Source: Planctomycetaceae bacterium
GTDB taxonomy: Bacteria > Planctomycetota > Planctomycetia > Pirellulales > Thermoguttaceae
Length of the DNA stretch: 12,806 nucleotides
Direction of reading: 5' to 3'
Assembly: GCA_009776995.1 (NCBI GenBank)
Contig: WRMR01000085.1
Span: 1 to 12,806 of the forward strand
This document shows positions 12,424-12,806 of the stretch, piece after piece. Position numbers and translations under genes: made by a program. Position 1 is the stretch's first letter. The number at the start of each line of letters is the position of its first letter. Under the pieces are notes generated by a model. That model searched no databases. It saw only the letters and a program-made list of their open reading frames with translations, and had not been told where the DNA came from.

Positions 12424-12806
12424 CTAAGTGTGGAACTCTTTTTCCAATCTGCCAAGTGCATCCATCAATGTCGCTTTCGGACAAGCGATGTTTACACGTT
12501 GAAATCCACTGCCATCCGCTCCAAATATCGTTCCGCTACTCAACCACAACTTCGCTCCTTCCGTTATACGAAGGTCGAGAGTTTCCTGATTTAGCCCGTA
12601 TTCTGAAAAATCCAGCCATGCAAGATAGGTACTTTCCGGCTCAATAAGCCTGATTTTCGGCAGCCTTGCCACTAAAAATTCTCGCATTAACCGTATGTTT
12701 TCTGCGAGGTACTCTTTTAATTTTTCCAGCCACGACATTCCTTTTGTATAGGCACTTTGGCAGGCGACAAGACCGAGTGTGTTCAACTGGCTGTATCCGC
12801 TCCGGT
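12424..12806 (-). CDS. patB: PatB/MalY-type PLP-dependent C-S lyase, C-terminal part
   Basis: Only the C-terminal ~126 residues are in the window; the frame is open through the right edge. It starts RSGYSQLNTLGLVACQSAYTKG and contains a TYLAWLDFSEYGLNQETL segment and SSGTIFGADGSGFQRVNIAC, followed by PKATLMDALGRLEKEF. These are the C-terminal small-domain motifs of class I aminotransferases of the MalY/PatB group, where the arginine of Q-R-V-N binds the substrate carboxylate. Such enzymes cleave cystathionine or cysteine to thiol, ammonia and pyruvate. The PLP lysine lies upstream, outside the window. The gene is co-directional with and 143 bases upstream of cysE, so a cysteine/methionine linkage is sensible. 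MalY versus PatB cannot be separated on this fragment. Confidence 0.88.
   Translation of the reverse strand, partial: RSGYSQLNTLGLVACQSAYTKGMSWLEKLKEYLAENIRLMREFLVARLPKIRLIEPESTYLAWLDFSEYGLNQETLDLRITEGAKLWLSSGTIFGADGSGFQRVNIACPKATLMDALGRLEKEFHT

Noticed and set aside
12405..12428. Bulged hairpin at the stop of the patB-like gene
   Set aside because: Only seven pairs with a two-base bulge and no T-run on the transcript side, so too weak to call a terminator.
1..12806. CRISPR arrays, tRNA or rRNA genes, insertion sequences, integrase or toxin-antitoxin pair
   Set aside because: No regularly spaced repeats, no cloverleaf with a GTTCRA-type T-loop, no transposase or integrase motifs were seen on reading both strands.

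Overview
The window looks like a bacterial chromosome segment of about 50% GC from the Planctomycetota or the wider PVC group. I infer this from the family mix: an exported GH99-like protein, an exported esterase of the acetyl-hydrolase type, FG-GAP repeats and an N-terminally extended serine acetyltransferase. It is a moderate-confidence guess made without any database search.

Left third (1 to about 5144, all minus strand): an eroding phage- or plasmid-type replication/recombination module. In transcription order it holds an unrecognised 391-residue protein, the 3' remnant of a Sak4-like (AAA_24) RecA-type ATPase, a 91-residue unknown, a ParB-like protein with a helix-turn-helix, a DGQHR/ParB-fold protein, a shortened second copy of that protein, a DUF669 protein, a 63-residue unknown and a PDDEXK nuclease that leaves the window. 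Short spacings, overlaps and good ribosome binding sites suggest a polycistronic unit. A perfect 9-bp hairpin and a heptamer-built inverted repeat lie in its gaps. I see no integrase, terminase or structural gene.

Gap (5145 to 5719): AT-rich, without a convincing gene, separating the module from chromosomal-type genes.

Middle (5720 to 8605): a minus-strand secreted GH99-like protein that stops before the usual C-terminal motif, divergent from a plus-strand operon. The operon has a good sigma70-type promoter and encodes a secreted alpha/beta-hydrolase, a flavin reductase-like split-barrel protein and a tiny lysine-rich, cysteine-rich zinc-ribbon protein.

Right third (8660 to 12806, minus strand): an FG-GAP fragment, a decayed larE fragment in another frame, then a likely co-oriented metabolic run of patB-like lyase (partial), cysE, nadA and a uroporphyrinogen-decarboxylase/MtaA-like methyltransferase. 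The spacing of 46 and 54 bases between cysE, nadA and the methyltransferase suggests shared transcription. The larE remnant starts at the end of the methyltransferase gene, which marks a deletion or rearrangement scar.

The most interesting items are the three ParB/DGQHR-fold genes in a row with a truncated, repeat-bearing paralogue, the decapitated Sak4 gene, the hidden larE fragment and the basic zinc-ribbon protein. I do not see a complete new system that I could name with confidence.
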